Positions 44,467 through 55,189 of a stretch of 64,000 bases of DNA are shown here, in pieces. This DNA is from Megalopta genalis (taxonomy: Eukaryota > Arthropoda > Insecta > Hymenoptera > Halictidae): NCBI RefSeq assembly GCF_051020955.1, contig NW_027476093.1:2137001-2201000 (forward strand), in the 5' to 3' direction. A model generated the notes under the pieces. That model was not told the origin of the DNA, searched no databases, and was given only the letters and a program-made list of their open reading frames with translations. The translations under genes were made by a program, and so were the position numbers. Positions within the stretch are counted from its first letter, which is position 1, and each line of letters begins with the position of its first letter.

Positions 44467-44650
44467 TAATAATATAATATAATATAATATAATATAATAT
44501 AATATAATATAATATAATATAATATAATATAATATAATATAATATAATATAATATAATATAATATAATATAATATAATATAATATAATATAATATAATAT
44601 AATATAATATAATATAATATAATATAATATAATATAATATAATATAATAA
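44462..44650. repeat. pure ATAAT pentanucleotide array
   Basis: About 37 near-perfect ATAAT pentamers, the complement of the array at 32187-32414. It abuts the broken FB element. Confidence 0.97.
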
Positions 44651-45056
44651 TTCAGTATTATATCAGTATTATATCAACAACATAATTTCTAACAAAAATC
44701 GCAACGAATCGGTTCCACCACGTTGCACTACAATATAACGTTCTAAAAGAAAAAAATAATGACAAAGACCTGGGGTCTCCTTGCGCTGCAGCAAAATATA
44801 ATTCTTAAAAAAAAGAAAAAAAGACAACACGCTCTCATTACGTTCTAGACCCACCTACGTACGTACGAAACGTTCGCAAACATGACTCTGTACCCGAGAG
44901 GAACACGCGAAACCCATGGTCGTCCTATCATGTCGTTGCGGAGCATACATCGGCAGTGCAAGTCTTTGGATGTTCATCAGGAACAATTCTATCCAACCGG
45001 CGGGAACCCGTTCCTAATTAACGGACCCCGTCCGAAACAATCCTCAAAGACACCGC

Positions 45057-45099
<43 letters not shown>

Positions 45100-45820
45100 C
45101 AGTTGATTTTCCGAGTCGCATTAAAGCCGAAATTCGAAGCCTGTTGCAGCGAATTGCACCGATGCAACGGAACGAGGAGATGGACCCGAGCTGGAAGGGT
45201 GCCCGCGGCTACGTAACTAGGGTGGGGGAAGGGGGTGGTTTCGTCTGGGTTAGAGTCGCCATGTCGGTGCTGGGGAGCCGGGTAGCTGAGTAACGTTATA
45301 TAGGCCGTCGTCCCTAGAGTGCAACCATGCCTTTGGCTTTGATGTTAACCCCCACCAGCGGGTACAGTCATGTGATCTTGGCCGTCGTTTATGGCAACTA
45401 ATAGGTAAAGCCGTACACAGGAATGCCGCATTATCAGGTGGGATAGCCGGGGAACGGGTTGACGGAACCGCGAATCGAAGGCTGCCCCGCTAGAAGGTGC
45501 CTTGCCGGACTGCCTAGGCAACGCGTCCGGTTCTGAGCCGGCCGAGGATCGACAGGCCCCGAATGCTCCGCGGATGCCTCACGGCTACTCGGACACGTAT
45601 CCACTGATTCGGCATATCGTGAAATGCAATTACCGTGTCGGATTGAACGGCTTCGAATTACTGGACGGATCCGGCACGGAACCGCACAGGAAATTCCTGC
45701 CGCTGACAGTCTCGCGCGATGCTATCCGCGATTGTTTCAAACGTTTTCCACGATGTTTAAACGTTCGCGGCGTTATACCATGTTTTTTTAGAAGGATTGA
45801 TAATGATAAATTGATTTAGT
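44651..45820. other. unique sequence, no confident gene
   Basis: The region 45110-45780 is GC-richer and free of recognised repeats. A 105-codon plus frame (45502-45819) is among the more protein-like in the window, but no motif is recognised and it lacks start or splice support. Confidence 0.4.
45060..45100. repeat. GA microsatellite
   Basis: About 19 GA units. Confidence 0.93.
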
Positions 45821-46350
45821 ATTTATTTGTTAGATTATGATTTATTCATTTGTTAATTCATTATATTGAATATTGAAATATAGTGAAATATATTATGTAT
45901 AAATATATACTGAAATATATTTCAGTATTATAGTATTACCACCGTTTATAGGTATATTATTATTTATTTATTGTATTATGATTTATTAATTTCTTAATTA
46001 ATTATATTGAATATTGAAATATAGTGATATATATTATATATAAATATATACTGAAATATATTTCACTATTATAGTATTACCACCGTTTATAGGTATAGCT
46101 TTATTATTTATTTATTATATTATGATTTATTAATTTCTTAATTAATTATATTGAATATTGAAATATAGTGAAATATATTATATATAAATATATACTGAAA
46201 TATATATCAATATTATAGTATTACCACTGTTTATAGGTATAGCTTTATTATTCATTTATTATATTATGATTTATTAATTTATTAATTCATTATATTGAAT
46301 ATTGGAATATAGTGAAATATATTTCAGTATTATAGTATTACCACCGCGTT
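45821..46350. repeat. 144 bp AT-rich satellite, four copies
   Basis: ATTATGATTT recurs at 45834, 45975, 46119 and 46263 (spacing 141, 144, 144). Each unit includes GAATATTGAAATATAGTGAA and AGTATTACCACCGTTTATAG. Confidence 0.93.
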
Positions 46351-46440
46351 TATAGCTTATTCGGTAGTTTCTTCATTTAAACGCTCTTTATCTCTTCTAT
46401 AATTAATAGAAGAGATTAGCTTAATTAATAGTATAGATTA

Positions 46441-46678
46441 TTAACCCTTTGGACTCGAAGTCATTTTAATTGTAAATCAAAAATAATTTCTCTGATTTAT
46501 AGTATTTCCATTTTATATTAAATCGAGTCTTGTGGTACAACAGTTGCGGCAATTTACGGCATATAAACAATTTAGCAATTTCTTAAATCTAAACTTTGTT
46601 AATGTCAAAATTATCTTAGAACGTGCTATAACAATTTTAATGGTGCCTGAGGGTCACCACTCGAGTGCAAAGGGTTTA
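46441..46678 (+). mobile_element. TTAA element, most complete CCCTTTGCACTCG copy
   Basis: It starts TTAACCCTTTGGACTCGAAG and ends CACTCGAGTGCAAAGGGTTT, where TTAA has become TTTA. The terminal repeats are about 15 bp. The interior shares ATTTATAGTATTTCCATTTT and TTTTAATGGTGCCTGAGGGT with the other copies. It is non-coding and inferred to be piggyBac-type. Confidence 0.85.
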
Positions 46679-47542
46679 TATAATGAAATATCTATAATCT
46701 TTTGCAATTTCGTCGATTAATTTTCCGATTTATAAATAGTATTGACGTTTTCCTTTGGTATTCGATCGTACCAAAAACTATCTCTCCTCTCTCTTCATAC
46801 CGTCGATCTCTCTCAAGATCATGAAAATGTTTTAACCAGTCATTAATCATGTCCATCAAGAATTTCTCCGCTCGAGAACGTAAGCTCCCTTCGCTTCTTT
46901 TCGTGGAATTTCGTAGATTCCGATTTCAATAAAAATTCTCTCCAACATTGCTTTCATTTTTTGGTCACCTTATTCGATGTGCCAACAGTTTTGATGGAAT
47001 TAGCGCTGCAGCAGTTGAATTCAATTTGCAAACTCTCGAGTCCCCTTAATTAAGGGGAAAAATATGAGCCGAAAAATATGAGCCACGATATTTGTCTCCG
47101 CGTCTACACGTTAAAAACAAGCGAAGCGAACGGGTTGTCCTATCGGGACGGTTCATCGCTCTAACGCACGGATTTATATTACAGCAATGTTTCATGGGAG
47201 TAATAGCGATAACGTAATTGGTCATTGAATGGATATCGCTTTCCATTCCGGTATCTTCTGTTTAATGTCTACGAGACGGAAATTCGAGCGACGGCAGACA
47301 AAAATTATCGTATCGAATGCGATACGTTTGAAAATATACGGTTCCAATTATAAATGATGCGAGACGATGAAAATGTCGCGTCGCGGTTTATTAAAAATTA
47401 TATTGTAAATTATTATCATTATATAATAGATCATTATATTATATTCTATATAATAGAAAAGAATAATTATTATTATTGTAAATTATATTGTAAGAAAGCG
47501 CAGAAAATCGCGGCTATGATTTGAACGATCATTTTCACAATA
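46679..47542. other. unique sequence, AT-rich end, no supported gene
   Basis: 47395-47490 is AT-rich (TATTATCATTATATAATAG). No gene. Confidence 0.5.
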
Positions 47543-47764
47543 CAGTAATGTCCTCCCTAACTGACGCTCAGATTGTGCAGAAAAATAGACAATTTGGGAA
47601 CAGGAGATGCGATTTTTATTCGAGCCTTGAAGCTCGTTTTTACAGTTGTTGACGATCGATAGCCATAAAAAGTGAGCCACAAGGCTCGAATAATCGTAAC
47701 TGTCCGCTTCCCTAATTGTCCATTTTTGTAGACGATCCGAGCGTCAATTAGGGAGACATTACTG
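47543..47764. mobile_element. FB palindromic MITE, complete (cluster 1 of 4)
   Basis: 222 bp, left CAGTAATGTCCTCCCTAACT and right GGGAGACATTACTG. The loop is GTTGACGATCGATAGCCATA. Confidence 0.92.
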
Positions 47765-47827
47765 TCAAGTATCGAATGTCAAGTATCTCAGCTTTCTAAT
47801 TGACGAACTCCAGGCTGGAGTGCTTGT

Positions 47828-47925
47828 CGGCAATTATGCATTGCTGGCTCGAACAATTCTATCTCCTCTCCCTAAATTGTCCATTTTTCTGGACAATCTG
47901 AGCGTCAATTAAGGAGACATTACTG
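47828..47925. mobile_element. FB palindromic MITE, right half (cluster 2 of 4)
   Basis: Right arm from GGCAATTATGCATTGCTGGC to GGAGACATTACTG plus TA. No left arm. Confidence 0.85.
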
Positions 47926-47937
47926 TATTTCCCTGTA

Positions 47938-48166
47938 TAATAATGTCTCTCTAATTGACGCTCGGAATCTGCACGAATCAATTGAGGACAATTGTGGAGA
48001 CAATTTGGGAAGAGGAGATACGATTATTTTCGCCTCGAAGCTCGTTTTTATAGTTGTTGACGATCGATAGCCATAAAAAGTGAGTCACAAGGCTCGAAGA
48101 ATCGTATCTCGTTCTTCCGAAACCGTCCATTTTTGTGAACAATCTGAACGTCAATTAGGGAGACAT
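47938..48166. mobile_element. FB palindromic MITE (cluster 3 of 4)
   Basis: Left TAATAATGTCTCTCTAATTG; right arm ends GGGAGACAT, lacking the final TACTG. The loop GTTGACGATCGATAGCCATA is identical to the first cluster member. A small duplication (GAGGACAATTGTGGAGACAA) lies in the left arm. Confidence 0.88.
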
Positions 48167-48200
48167 ATGAACCGTTTATTTTGAAAATGGCCTAAGTCCA

Positions 48201-48349
48201 TTTATTCGAGCCTTGTAACTCGTTTTTATAGTTGTCGACGATCGGTAACTATAAAAATTGAACCGCAAGGTTCGAATAATCGTATCTCGTTCTTCCCAAA
48301 TGATCCATTTTCGTGAACAATTTATGCGTCAATTAGAGAGACATTACTG
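48201..48349. mobile_element. FB palindromic MITE, left terminus lost (cluster 4 of 4)
   Basis: It begins TTTATTCGAGCCTTGTAACT and ends GAGAGACATTACTG plus TA. The loop is GTCGACGATCGGTAACTATA, and the right arm shares CGTATCTCGTTCTTCC with member 3. Confidence 0.88.
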
Positions 48350-48384
48350 TACTAAGAGCCTTCGTATGAAATAAATCCGATGCC

Positions 48385-48563
48385 TGGCATATTTAACAAT
48401 TATATCTAACATATTTAACATTATAACAATTATATTTAATTACAGAGTTATCTGATAAAAGTAATATATCGCGGCATATTTAATAATTATATCTAACATA
48501 TTTAACACGATAACAATTATATTTAATTACAGAGTTATCTGATAAAAGTAATATATCGCGGTT
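48385..48563. repeat. 87 bp direct duplication
   Basis: Two adjacent copies with GGCATATTTAA and CAGAGTTATCTGATAAAAGT, then AATATATCGCGG, about 3 differences. Confidence 0.92.
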
Positions 48564-49182
48564 ATCGAAGCTTCAAAGGGTTGTCAGTTCGCAGGAAGAA
48601 ACTTCAGTTCATAGAAAGAATATTGTTCTCCAAATTAAAGTTTAGAAATTGATTTTCTACCAAAAATCGCTTAATTACAGACCACTATGTGGCGGCCCTA
48701 TGCGTCGTCTTACGCATAATTCAAAAGCCGCCACTCTCTCCGTCATGACCTAATTTATATCAGCTCTCGGATACTAACCTATCTTAACTGGTTCGCGGTT
48801 TGGTTTCTCTGTTATTTTCGCGAGCGTTGCGGTCAACCGTGTTCGCAGAAACATATGTCCAATATTCACAGGCGCACAATAACAATTCCTTCTCCCGTCC
48901 GAGTTACCATTGTGGTCGAATTTCCACCGTTGAATAAATAAGCGAAGTTAATGTTTTCATTAGAAAACATTCGTCGCAACCCAACATCGATACCAAAGAA
49001 GTGCTTCTTTATCGGACAATATAAGAATAAAATATTAAATAATTAAGTAAGCACAATCGAATTGGCGTAATTCGATACTGCTAGCTCATACAATCACGTT
49101 AGATTTCAGCTAGCGACTTGCGTTCATTTGTTTCACAGGCATTTTATTTAAATTTTCGTTACATGCTCAGGTAAGAAAATTG
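48564..49182. other. unique sequence, nothing recognised
   Basis: No long frame or repeat. Confidence 0.5.
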
Positions 49183-49380
49183 AAAACAAGGGTTTTTCAT
49201 TTCTTCGTTTTATTTCAAGCAAGAGGCAAGGTTAAAATAGAAGCATTTCAGCCATCGTCTAGTAAAATAGACCCTCTGTCATCTAAAAAAAACATTCCAG
49301 TCGTTTGGTTCAGTTTCGAAGAATTTATTGCGTTTTGAAAGCTGTAAGGTTATGTCAACAAACGCTTTCGTGGGCCACTG
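49183..49380 (-). mobile_element. Tc1-like element end fragment
   Basis: On the minus strand CAGTGGCCCACGAAAGCGTT opens it, then TTAGATGACAGAGGGTCTAT and TACTAGACGATGGCTGAAAT. Same portion of the element as at 12380 and 33924. Confidence 0.68.
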
Positions 49381-49518
49381 TGTGTCATTTTATTATATAA
49401 AATGATATCACGTGGCAGATCATTGTGGTCGTCTCAACAAACGCTGCTATATTATTGATAAAAAAATGATAATATAGATTATTATAATTATTATAATTTA
49501 TATTATCAGGTTTTTATA

Positions 49519-49790
49519 TTTTTACTTCAATGTTTCCGCCAACACTGCACCCGTGTGGCGGAGATATTGAAGTAAAATTAATATTTATAATAATATATTA
49601 TAATATATATATATATAATATAATATAATATATATTATATATATATATATAATTATAATATATTATATTATATTATAATATAATATATAATATATTATTA
49701 TCATATAATAATAATTATTATTAATATTTATATTTATTATAATAATAAATATTAATTTTACTTCAACATCTCCGTCAACACCGCACCCGT
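49519..49790. repeat. nested palindrome with repeated CTTCAAYRTYTCCG module
   Basis: A 21 bp stem (TTTTACTTCAATGTTTCCGC paired with its complement at 49556-49576) encloses CACTGCACCCGTG. A second inverted copy lies across an AT-rich core: GGCGGAGATATTGAAGTAAA at 49557 against TTTACTTCAACATCTCCGTC at 49757. The module CAACACYGCACCCGT therefore appears twice in direct orientation (49540, 49777). Confidence 0.85.
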
Positions 49791-51012
49791 AGAAATATTA
49801 TTGACGCCATCTAACGTGTCCCCCCCGCCTCCTAAACCAAACAACTATCGCGAGAACATGTTTTCGATAACCCCAACACGACAATAGAACATCTATTTGA
49901 TAACAGAGTAATATCCGTTTAAGTTGCCCAACCGCAATCTTCCAGCCGCGACGACGTATCGTTTTCGGGAACGTGACGTTCACACTCGCTATATATTTTA
50001 ATGAGAACATTGAAAACCGATGAATTCTCATGACCCGTTCGCAATATGTTAATTTCGCGTTCCCACCCCTCACCACCCGCTCAATGCGAACGGTGGGAAA
50101 TAAAATTGAAATATGTCGACCGAAAATATCTCTCTAAGAACTCGTTGTTTCTCACACAAGCATCATGAAAATCAGTTAGCGGAACTTGAAAGAAAACGTT
50201 AATTAAATGAAAATCGCCGCAAACGTTCGCCATGTGAACACGGGCGCAAGGTCTCAATTACCACCAGTTGCGTGAAATACGAAAGACCCCCTATCACTAT
50301 ACTCGCCGGAGAGACCCCCTTCGGCGATCAGGTGCAGGTTGTTGTAACGTGTCCGCTTCTTGTCACGGAACGGGCACGAAGGGCCGCGAAGGGTTCGGAT
50401 ATTTCACGAATAGAACGGGGAATAACAGCATGTCAAACCGCAACCCACGATTATGATGATTATGATTATACAATTGAATGGCAGGAAGGATACTGGTTCG
50501 ACGCGGCTCGATCACGGCGGAATAGTCGTTGAAAGAGGCCCGGGACTCGCATAACCGACGGAGGAAACTATTTTCGCACGACTTTGTGTGTGACGGGCCG
50601 GGTCGGGTCGCGCCGGGCCGAGCTTATGCGTGCACACGCGCGTCTCCGTTTCGCAACGCGTAGCGGCCGATATATGCGCGCGGTGCTCTCCTCGTTTAGC
50701 ATTATGCACATACATGCTTCCGGTTGAAATTGAACAGAGGACGAAGAGGGATCGAAGAGGGAACCTGGAACGAGGCTCGCTGCCGAGGGGGACGGCCGGA
50801 GGCAGGGAGGAGGGTTGCTAGGGGTGAGCCGAGAACTGGACGAGAAGGATCGAGTCGCTGAGAAACGCGAGAAGTGACTATGCGAGCTCGAAGACAGCCG
50901 AGCAAACGAAAGAAGACAGAAGGGTGAATTAATTTTTTAGAAACTGCGAGATCGAAGATTTCGTCGAGTTTTTTCGCTTTCGCGAACGAGCGTTGCTAAA
51001 TCACTTTAATTA
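49791..51012. other. unique sequence, CpG-rich part, no supported gene
   Basis: 50500-50900 is CpG-rich. Frames 50268-50456, 50272-50532 and 50630-50821 (plus) overlap minus-strand frames. A homopolymer-like CCCCCCGCC lies at 49820. No gene is recognised. Confidence 0.45.
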
Positions 51013-51576
51013 TTGGGTTGGGGAATAAGTTTTTATATTTTCTTTCATTTTACAACGATTTTTGCCGTTTGACAAAGTGTATAATATTCACTCGATAGAG
51101 CTCTTTCTGCTCTACAAAACTGTGCTAATCGTCTTTTTGAGTAGTTTAATTCTTTATTACTTTCGAGGCTTAGAAATGGAATATCCATTTTCGCTTTTCA
51201 TCGAGGTCAAAAAGCTGCCGAAGCAGCCCGGGACATTTGCAACGTATACGGAGAAGGTGTCATAGGCGATTCTGCAGCACGGAAATGGTTTGCGAAGTTC
51301 AAAAATGGCGATTTTGACGTCGACGACACGCCTCGCAGCGGAAGACCTTTCGAATTCGACGAAGAGCGTCTCGAAGCACTTTTGAAGGAGGACAGTCGCC
51401 AAACAAGTTGTGAATTGGCCGAAAAAATGAACTGCGATCATGAAACGATTCTCAATCGTCTTCGTTCAACGGGATTTGCCGAAAAATTGGGAGCCTGGGT
51501 GCCTCGCGAGCTTAACGAAAACAACAACAAAAATCGCCTTCAAATAAAAACGCTACGCACTTATTGCCTAACCCAA
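51013..51576 (+). mobile_element. mariner with C-terminal deletion
   Basis: 564 bp between TA dinucleotides (51011-51012 and 51577-51578). The left end TTGGGTTGGGGAATAAGTTT and right-end complement TTGGGTTAGGCAATAAGTGC are imperfect terminal repeats distinct from the TTGGGTTGGCAACTAAG family. It keeps the N-terminal half of a transposase and deletes the catalytic half, the reverse of the other four mariners. Confidence 0.9.
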
Positions 51577-51579
51577 TAG
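51178..51579 (+). pseudogene. mariner transposase N-terminal relic
   Basis: The frame encodes the DNA-binding half of a mariner transposase, the part that recognises element ends. FHRGQKAAEAARDICNVYGE and SAARKWFAKFKNGDF form the first helix-turn-helix region, TPRSGRPFEFDEERLEALL the linker, and QTSCELAEKMNCDHETILNR the second helix-turn-helix. AWVPREL corresponds to the conserved WVPHEL linker before the catalytic domain. After NKNRLQ the frame runs directly into the right terminal repeat and stops at 51577-51579. The true start is not clear; no Met in this frame precedes the conserved block. All three catalytic acidic residues are missing. If translated it could bind ends without cutting. 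Confidence 0.9.
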
Positions 51580-51941
51580 TTTCTATAAGCGCATCAGCGT
51601 AACGTCGTTTCTTGATCCTTGCTTTATTCATTATATTCTTTATTATCCTTATTTTATTTAACATTTAACAAGAGGCACTGATTTCACGATAAATAGATCA
51701 ACAAGGCAGGCTATTGTAGCTGAACGTCGACGAGGAGAGTTTAGGCGAAAGTATAATCGCAGAAGAGTTGCAAAGGGTTGAATGAGTTGTTGAAATCTGA
51801 ATGGGTTGCTTTATTACATAAAGAAGAAAAGGAACTGTTGGATCTCTTGAAAATGTTTCCTCCGTTCTGTCATTCTGCTACGAGCGCACAAAGACCTCTG
51901 TTTAACCTACCAGCATGGAGGGTGCGGCTCCTTTCGTAACA
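51580..51941. other. unique sequence, nothing recognised
   Basis: Contains GTTGCAAAGGGTTGAATG near 51767, a faint TTAA-element end. No gene. Confidence 0.45.
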
Positions 51942-52295
51942 CAAGCGTGTATTCACGTGGCACTGAAGTTTTCATATTTCCAGTTATTCGTGAAATAGTT
52001 GGAGGATATATCGTTATTTTCGTACATTTTATTTGTATAGTCGTTTCTTCCTTTGCGATTGAATAATTTGACTTTTCTTTCCTCATCGACGACCGAGGGA
52101 TTAGCGCAATTAGGTTAATGCAAGCGTGTATTCACGTGGCACTGCAGTTTTCATATTTCCAGTTATTCGTGAAATAGTTGGAGGATATATCGTTATTTTC
52201 GTACATTTTATTTGTATAGTTGCTTCTTCCTTTGCAGTTGAATAATTTGACTTTTCTTAACTCATCGACGACCGAAGGATTAGCGCAATTAGGTT
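51942..52295. repeat. 179 bp direct duplication
   Basis: Two adjacent copies share CAAGCGTGTATTCACGTGGC, TAGTTGGAGGATATATCGTT and CTCATCGACGACCGA with few differences, indicating a recent event. Confidence 0.94.
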
Positions 52296-52668
52296 CGGAG
52301 CAACCTTTGAGCTCTTTAAGTGTTTGAATAATGAATATGGTAATTCTTATGGCGAATATTGGTTAGAAGAGAAGATCGATCACCGGGTATATTGATAATG
52401 ATATTGTTGACGTTATTAATAGCGGGGAATGTGATATTAATAAGAATTTTATATTAATGTTAATATTATTATCAGAAGAGTGAAAAAGTCGCGTTCGTAT
52501 TTAGCGATGTTATTTAGAACTGCTTGCAGATGTTGTTTGGAACTGTTGAACATTATTAGCTTCGTTTTTTTGTGGAACGTTTAAAGCACGCTGAATTTTA
52601 CAATACTGTAAAATATATGTATTAAATGAATGTATTGTGTTGGGTGCGCACCTTCATTTCGGGAGTAG
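52296..52668. other. AT-rich unique sequence
   Basis: No gene or repeat family. Confidence 0.5.
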
Positions 52669-52985
52669 AGATACTAAATATCTAAATATTTAGCTATTTA
52701 GTATACTAGTATATAGTATATAGTACTATAGTTAATAGAGATAAATATTTAGATATTTAGTATACTAGTATATAGTATATAGTACTATATTTTAGTATAT
52801 AGATATTTAGAAGAGATCAATATTTAGATATTTAGTATACTAGTATATAGTATATAGTACTATATTTTAGTACCATACTATATTTTAGTATATAGATATT
52901 TAGTAGAAATAAATATTTAAATATTTAATATACTAGCATATAGTATATATAGTACTATATTTTAGTATATAGATATTTAGTATCT
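52669..52985. repeat. ~80 bp AT-rich tandem
   Basis: Four imperfect copies of AAATATTTAGATATTTAGTA followed by CTAGTATATAGTATATAGTA. Confidence 0.9.
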
Positions 52986-53191
52986 CAGACTCGTCGAAAA
53001 GCTAACCAATTCGAAGGCAAAACGCAACGACCACGCGTACTTCGTCCAATTTACGAAAATAATAGCACAATAGCACAAGAAAAATATTACTGGAGAAATG
53101 TTAAATTAAATTATGAATCCTAAATGAAAGTCGCAGACGAAGAGTCGCGCCCTGAAGACGTTAAAAGATGGATCCATCGGAATAGCAAATA

Positions 53192-53315
53192 CAGTAAATT
53201 CTCCCTAATTGAGGAGATACGATTATTATTATTGATTACCGATTGTCAAAGTAACTATAAAAACGAGCCGCAAGGCACGAATAATCGTATCTCCTCAATT
53301 AGGAAGACTTTACTG
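53192..53315. mobile_element. FB palindromic MITE, symmetrically shortened
   Basis: A 124 bp copy in which both arms lack the same ~38 bp block between CTAATT and GAGGAGATACG. The junctions AATTGAGGAGATACGATTAT (left) and its complement (right) are exact mirror images. The inverted repeat extends at least 10 bp beyond the FB ends (GAATAGCAAATA / TATTTGCTATTC). Confidence 0.9.
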
Positions 53316-53334
53316 TATTTGCTATTCTAATGAA

Positions 53335-53510
53335 TAGCCTTGCGGCTCGTTTTAATAATTACCGATTGTCAAAGCAACTATAAAAATCGAGCCGCAAGGC
53401 CTGAATAATATTAAAAAAACATTTTAAAAATATAGGAACAATCGTATCTGCTCTTCCTAAATTGCCATTTTTGTGCGCAATCTGAGCGTCAATTAGAAGA
53501 GAACTTACTG
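53335..53510. mobile_element. FB palindromic MITE, left terminus lost
   Basis: It shares the distinctive loop TACCGATTGTCAAAG with the neighbouring copy at 53192. The right arm has a ~40 bp AT-rich insertion (ATATTAAAAAAACATTTTAA). It ends ACTTACTG plus TA. Confidence 0.88.
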
Positions 53511-54455
53511 TATTTAATTATAAATCAAATTGATTTTTAAAACATCTCAAGAATTGTCCAGAAAACCCTGAAAAGGAAAAATTCTCGAGTATAGAAAAAT
53601 ATAAAAAGGAAGAAATGGGTCAACAGAAAGCTGCAAGAGAAGCATAGAAAAGCCGGGAGGTGTCGCAAGGAATGGCCGAGGGGGTGGATGATGGCTGATC
53701 AACGGGCGTTTCCGCGACAATAGGCAGGATGTGCGAAGGGTTACCATTGCAAATCACAATGGTGACCGCAAAACGCGAGCGACGGGCTGAATAGACGCGG
53801 CTAGAGTAGCGCGGTGAACTATTATTACCGTGATCTTTCTTTTTTGTAACTCGCGAGCAAGGGGGAGAGGAGAAGGAGGGATGCGGGATGGTTCTTTAAT
53901 TCGTTGAAAAGAAGGAAAAGGGAGAGAACTAGACGGCGGTGTGTTTTTTCTGGCGCGACGGATTTTCCTAAATTGTCGGGGCGGGAATCTCGAGTGTGTT
54001 CGATTAGAGAACCACGCGGTCCGGCTGTCTCGGAGGAAATGAAATTGCGGCCGACACAAAAGGAACGGTCGCGCGGAAACGGTGGACCGCTTGTTAGACG
54101 CGGGCGCGCGTTTGTAAATTTCTTCTCCTAATTTCCTACGGAATCTCCCACGGAATACGTTCCCGGTTCCCGTTAAACTGCGACCACCGCGGACGAAGAA
54201 CATCCCTTCGAGGATTGTTCCCTGAGCTTGATCTGAAAGGATCCTTTGTACCGACCAAGTCCTGGCACGATCTCATTCGGACTTAAAGAAAGCGAATTAC
54301 TCTATGGAATAGCTCCGGCTACCGTTGTGTAGGCACTGCCGTTGCCTGCGAGATCTTTTAAACCTCTCAACGATGCCGGCGTTCACGGTTTAAATCGGTG
54401 AAAATCTACGAGTTGAACTGTTGTACTGTTATGTATGATAATAATATAATATATG
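53511..54455. other. unique sequence, no supported gene
   Basis: A 149-codon minus frame (53754-54203) is Arg/Pro/Ser-rich without motif and overlaps a plus frame. Confidence 0.45.
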
Positions 54456-54822
54456 CAGGATGTTCTAAAATTATGGTATTTCCGGGAAACGAGGGGTTCC
54501 TCAGATCATTTGAAACAACTTTCTCCTTTGCGAAAATGTTCTACGAGGCTTCGTTCTCGAGTTATTAACGAAAGACGCTCGACCAATGAGAGGCGAGCTC
54601 GGTTGGCGCGAGGCGACCGAGCCAACGAGCGGTCGACGCTCTAGATCCGCTGATTAGCTCGACTACCTAGCGCCAGCCGAGTTCGTCTCTCATTGGTCAG
54701 TGTTTTTCGTTAATAACTCGTGAACGAAGCCTCGGAGAACATTTTCGCTAAGGAAAAAGTTGCTTCAAATCACTTCAGGAATCCCCCACTTTCGGATTCA
54801 GAGACATTTTTGGGACACCATG
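54456..54822. mobile_element. CAGGGTGTCCCAAAA MITE, copy 7, hybrid ends
   Basis: The left end is type B (CAGGATGTTCTAAAATTATG then GTATTTCCGGGAAA) and the right end type A (TTCGGATTCAGAGACATTTT then TGGGACACCATG). The outermost ~15 bp still pair, but the next 25 bp do not. Confidence 0.9.
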
Positions 54823-55189
54823 TATAATATAATATAATAGGACGTAGTACAATTACAAATTAATATAATATAAGCACGTTTAGGATTCGGACGCAGTAAA
54901 ATTACAATTTAATATAATATAATTAGGACATAGTACGATTTAATGTTGGTGTTAAGTTTTAATTGAATGTAGTCAAAAAGAGTGACCGTGGGGATTTCGT
55001 TCGATGTAGAAATATGTTAGCAATATTTCTCTTGTCTGCATTTAATTATCCAAATTATGATTGCCAATTCGTTCAATTTTCTATAAATGTCAAAATGCTG
55101 TATTTAAAAAAAAAACGGGCGACGTTTTGAAATGGAGCTGGCACACGTAGACAGATATATTATTATCTCGTGCTTTATCTTGCAATTTT
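54823..55189. other. AT-rich unique sequence
   Basis: Contains a short duplication (GACGTAGTACAATTACAAAT / GACGCAGTAAAATTACAATT). No gene. Confidence 0.5.

Noticed and set aside
48264..48285. GGTTCGAATAATCG resembling a tRNA B box
   Set aside because: It is part of the FB arm (normally GGCTCGAATAATCG); no cloverleaf or A box.
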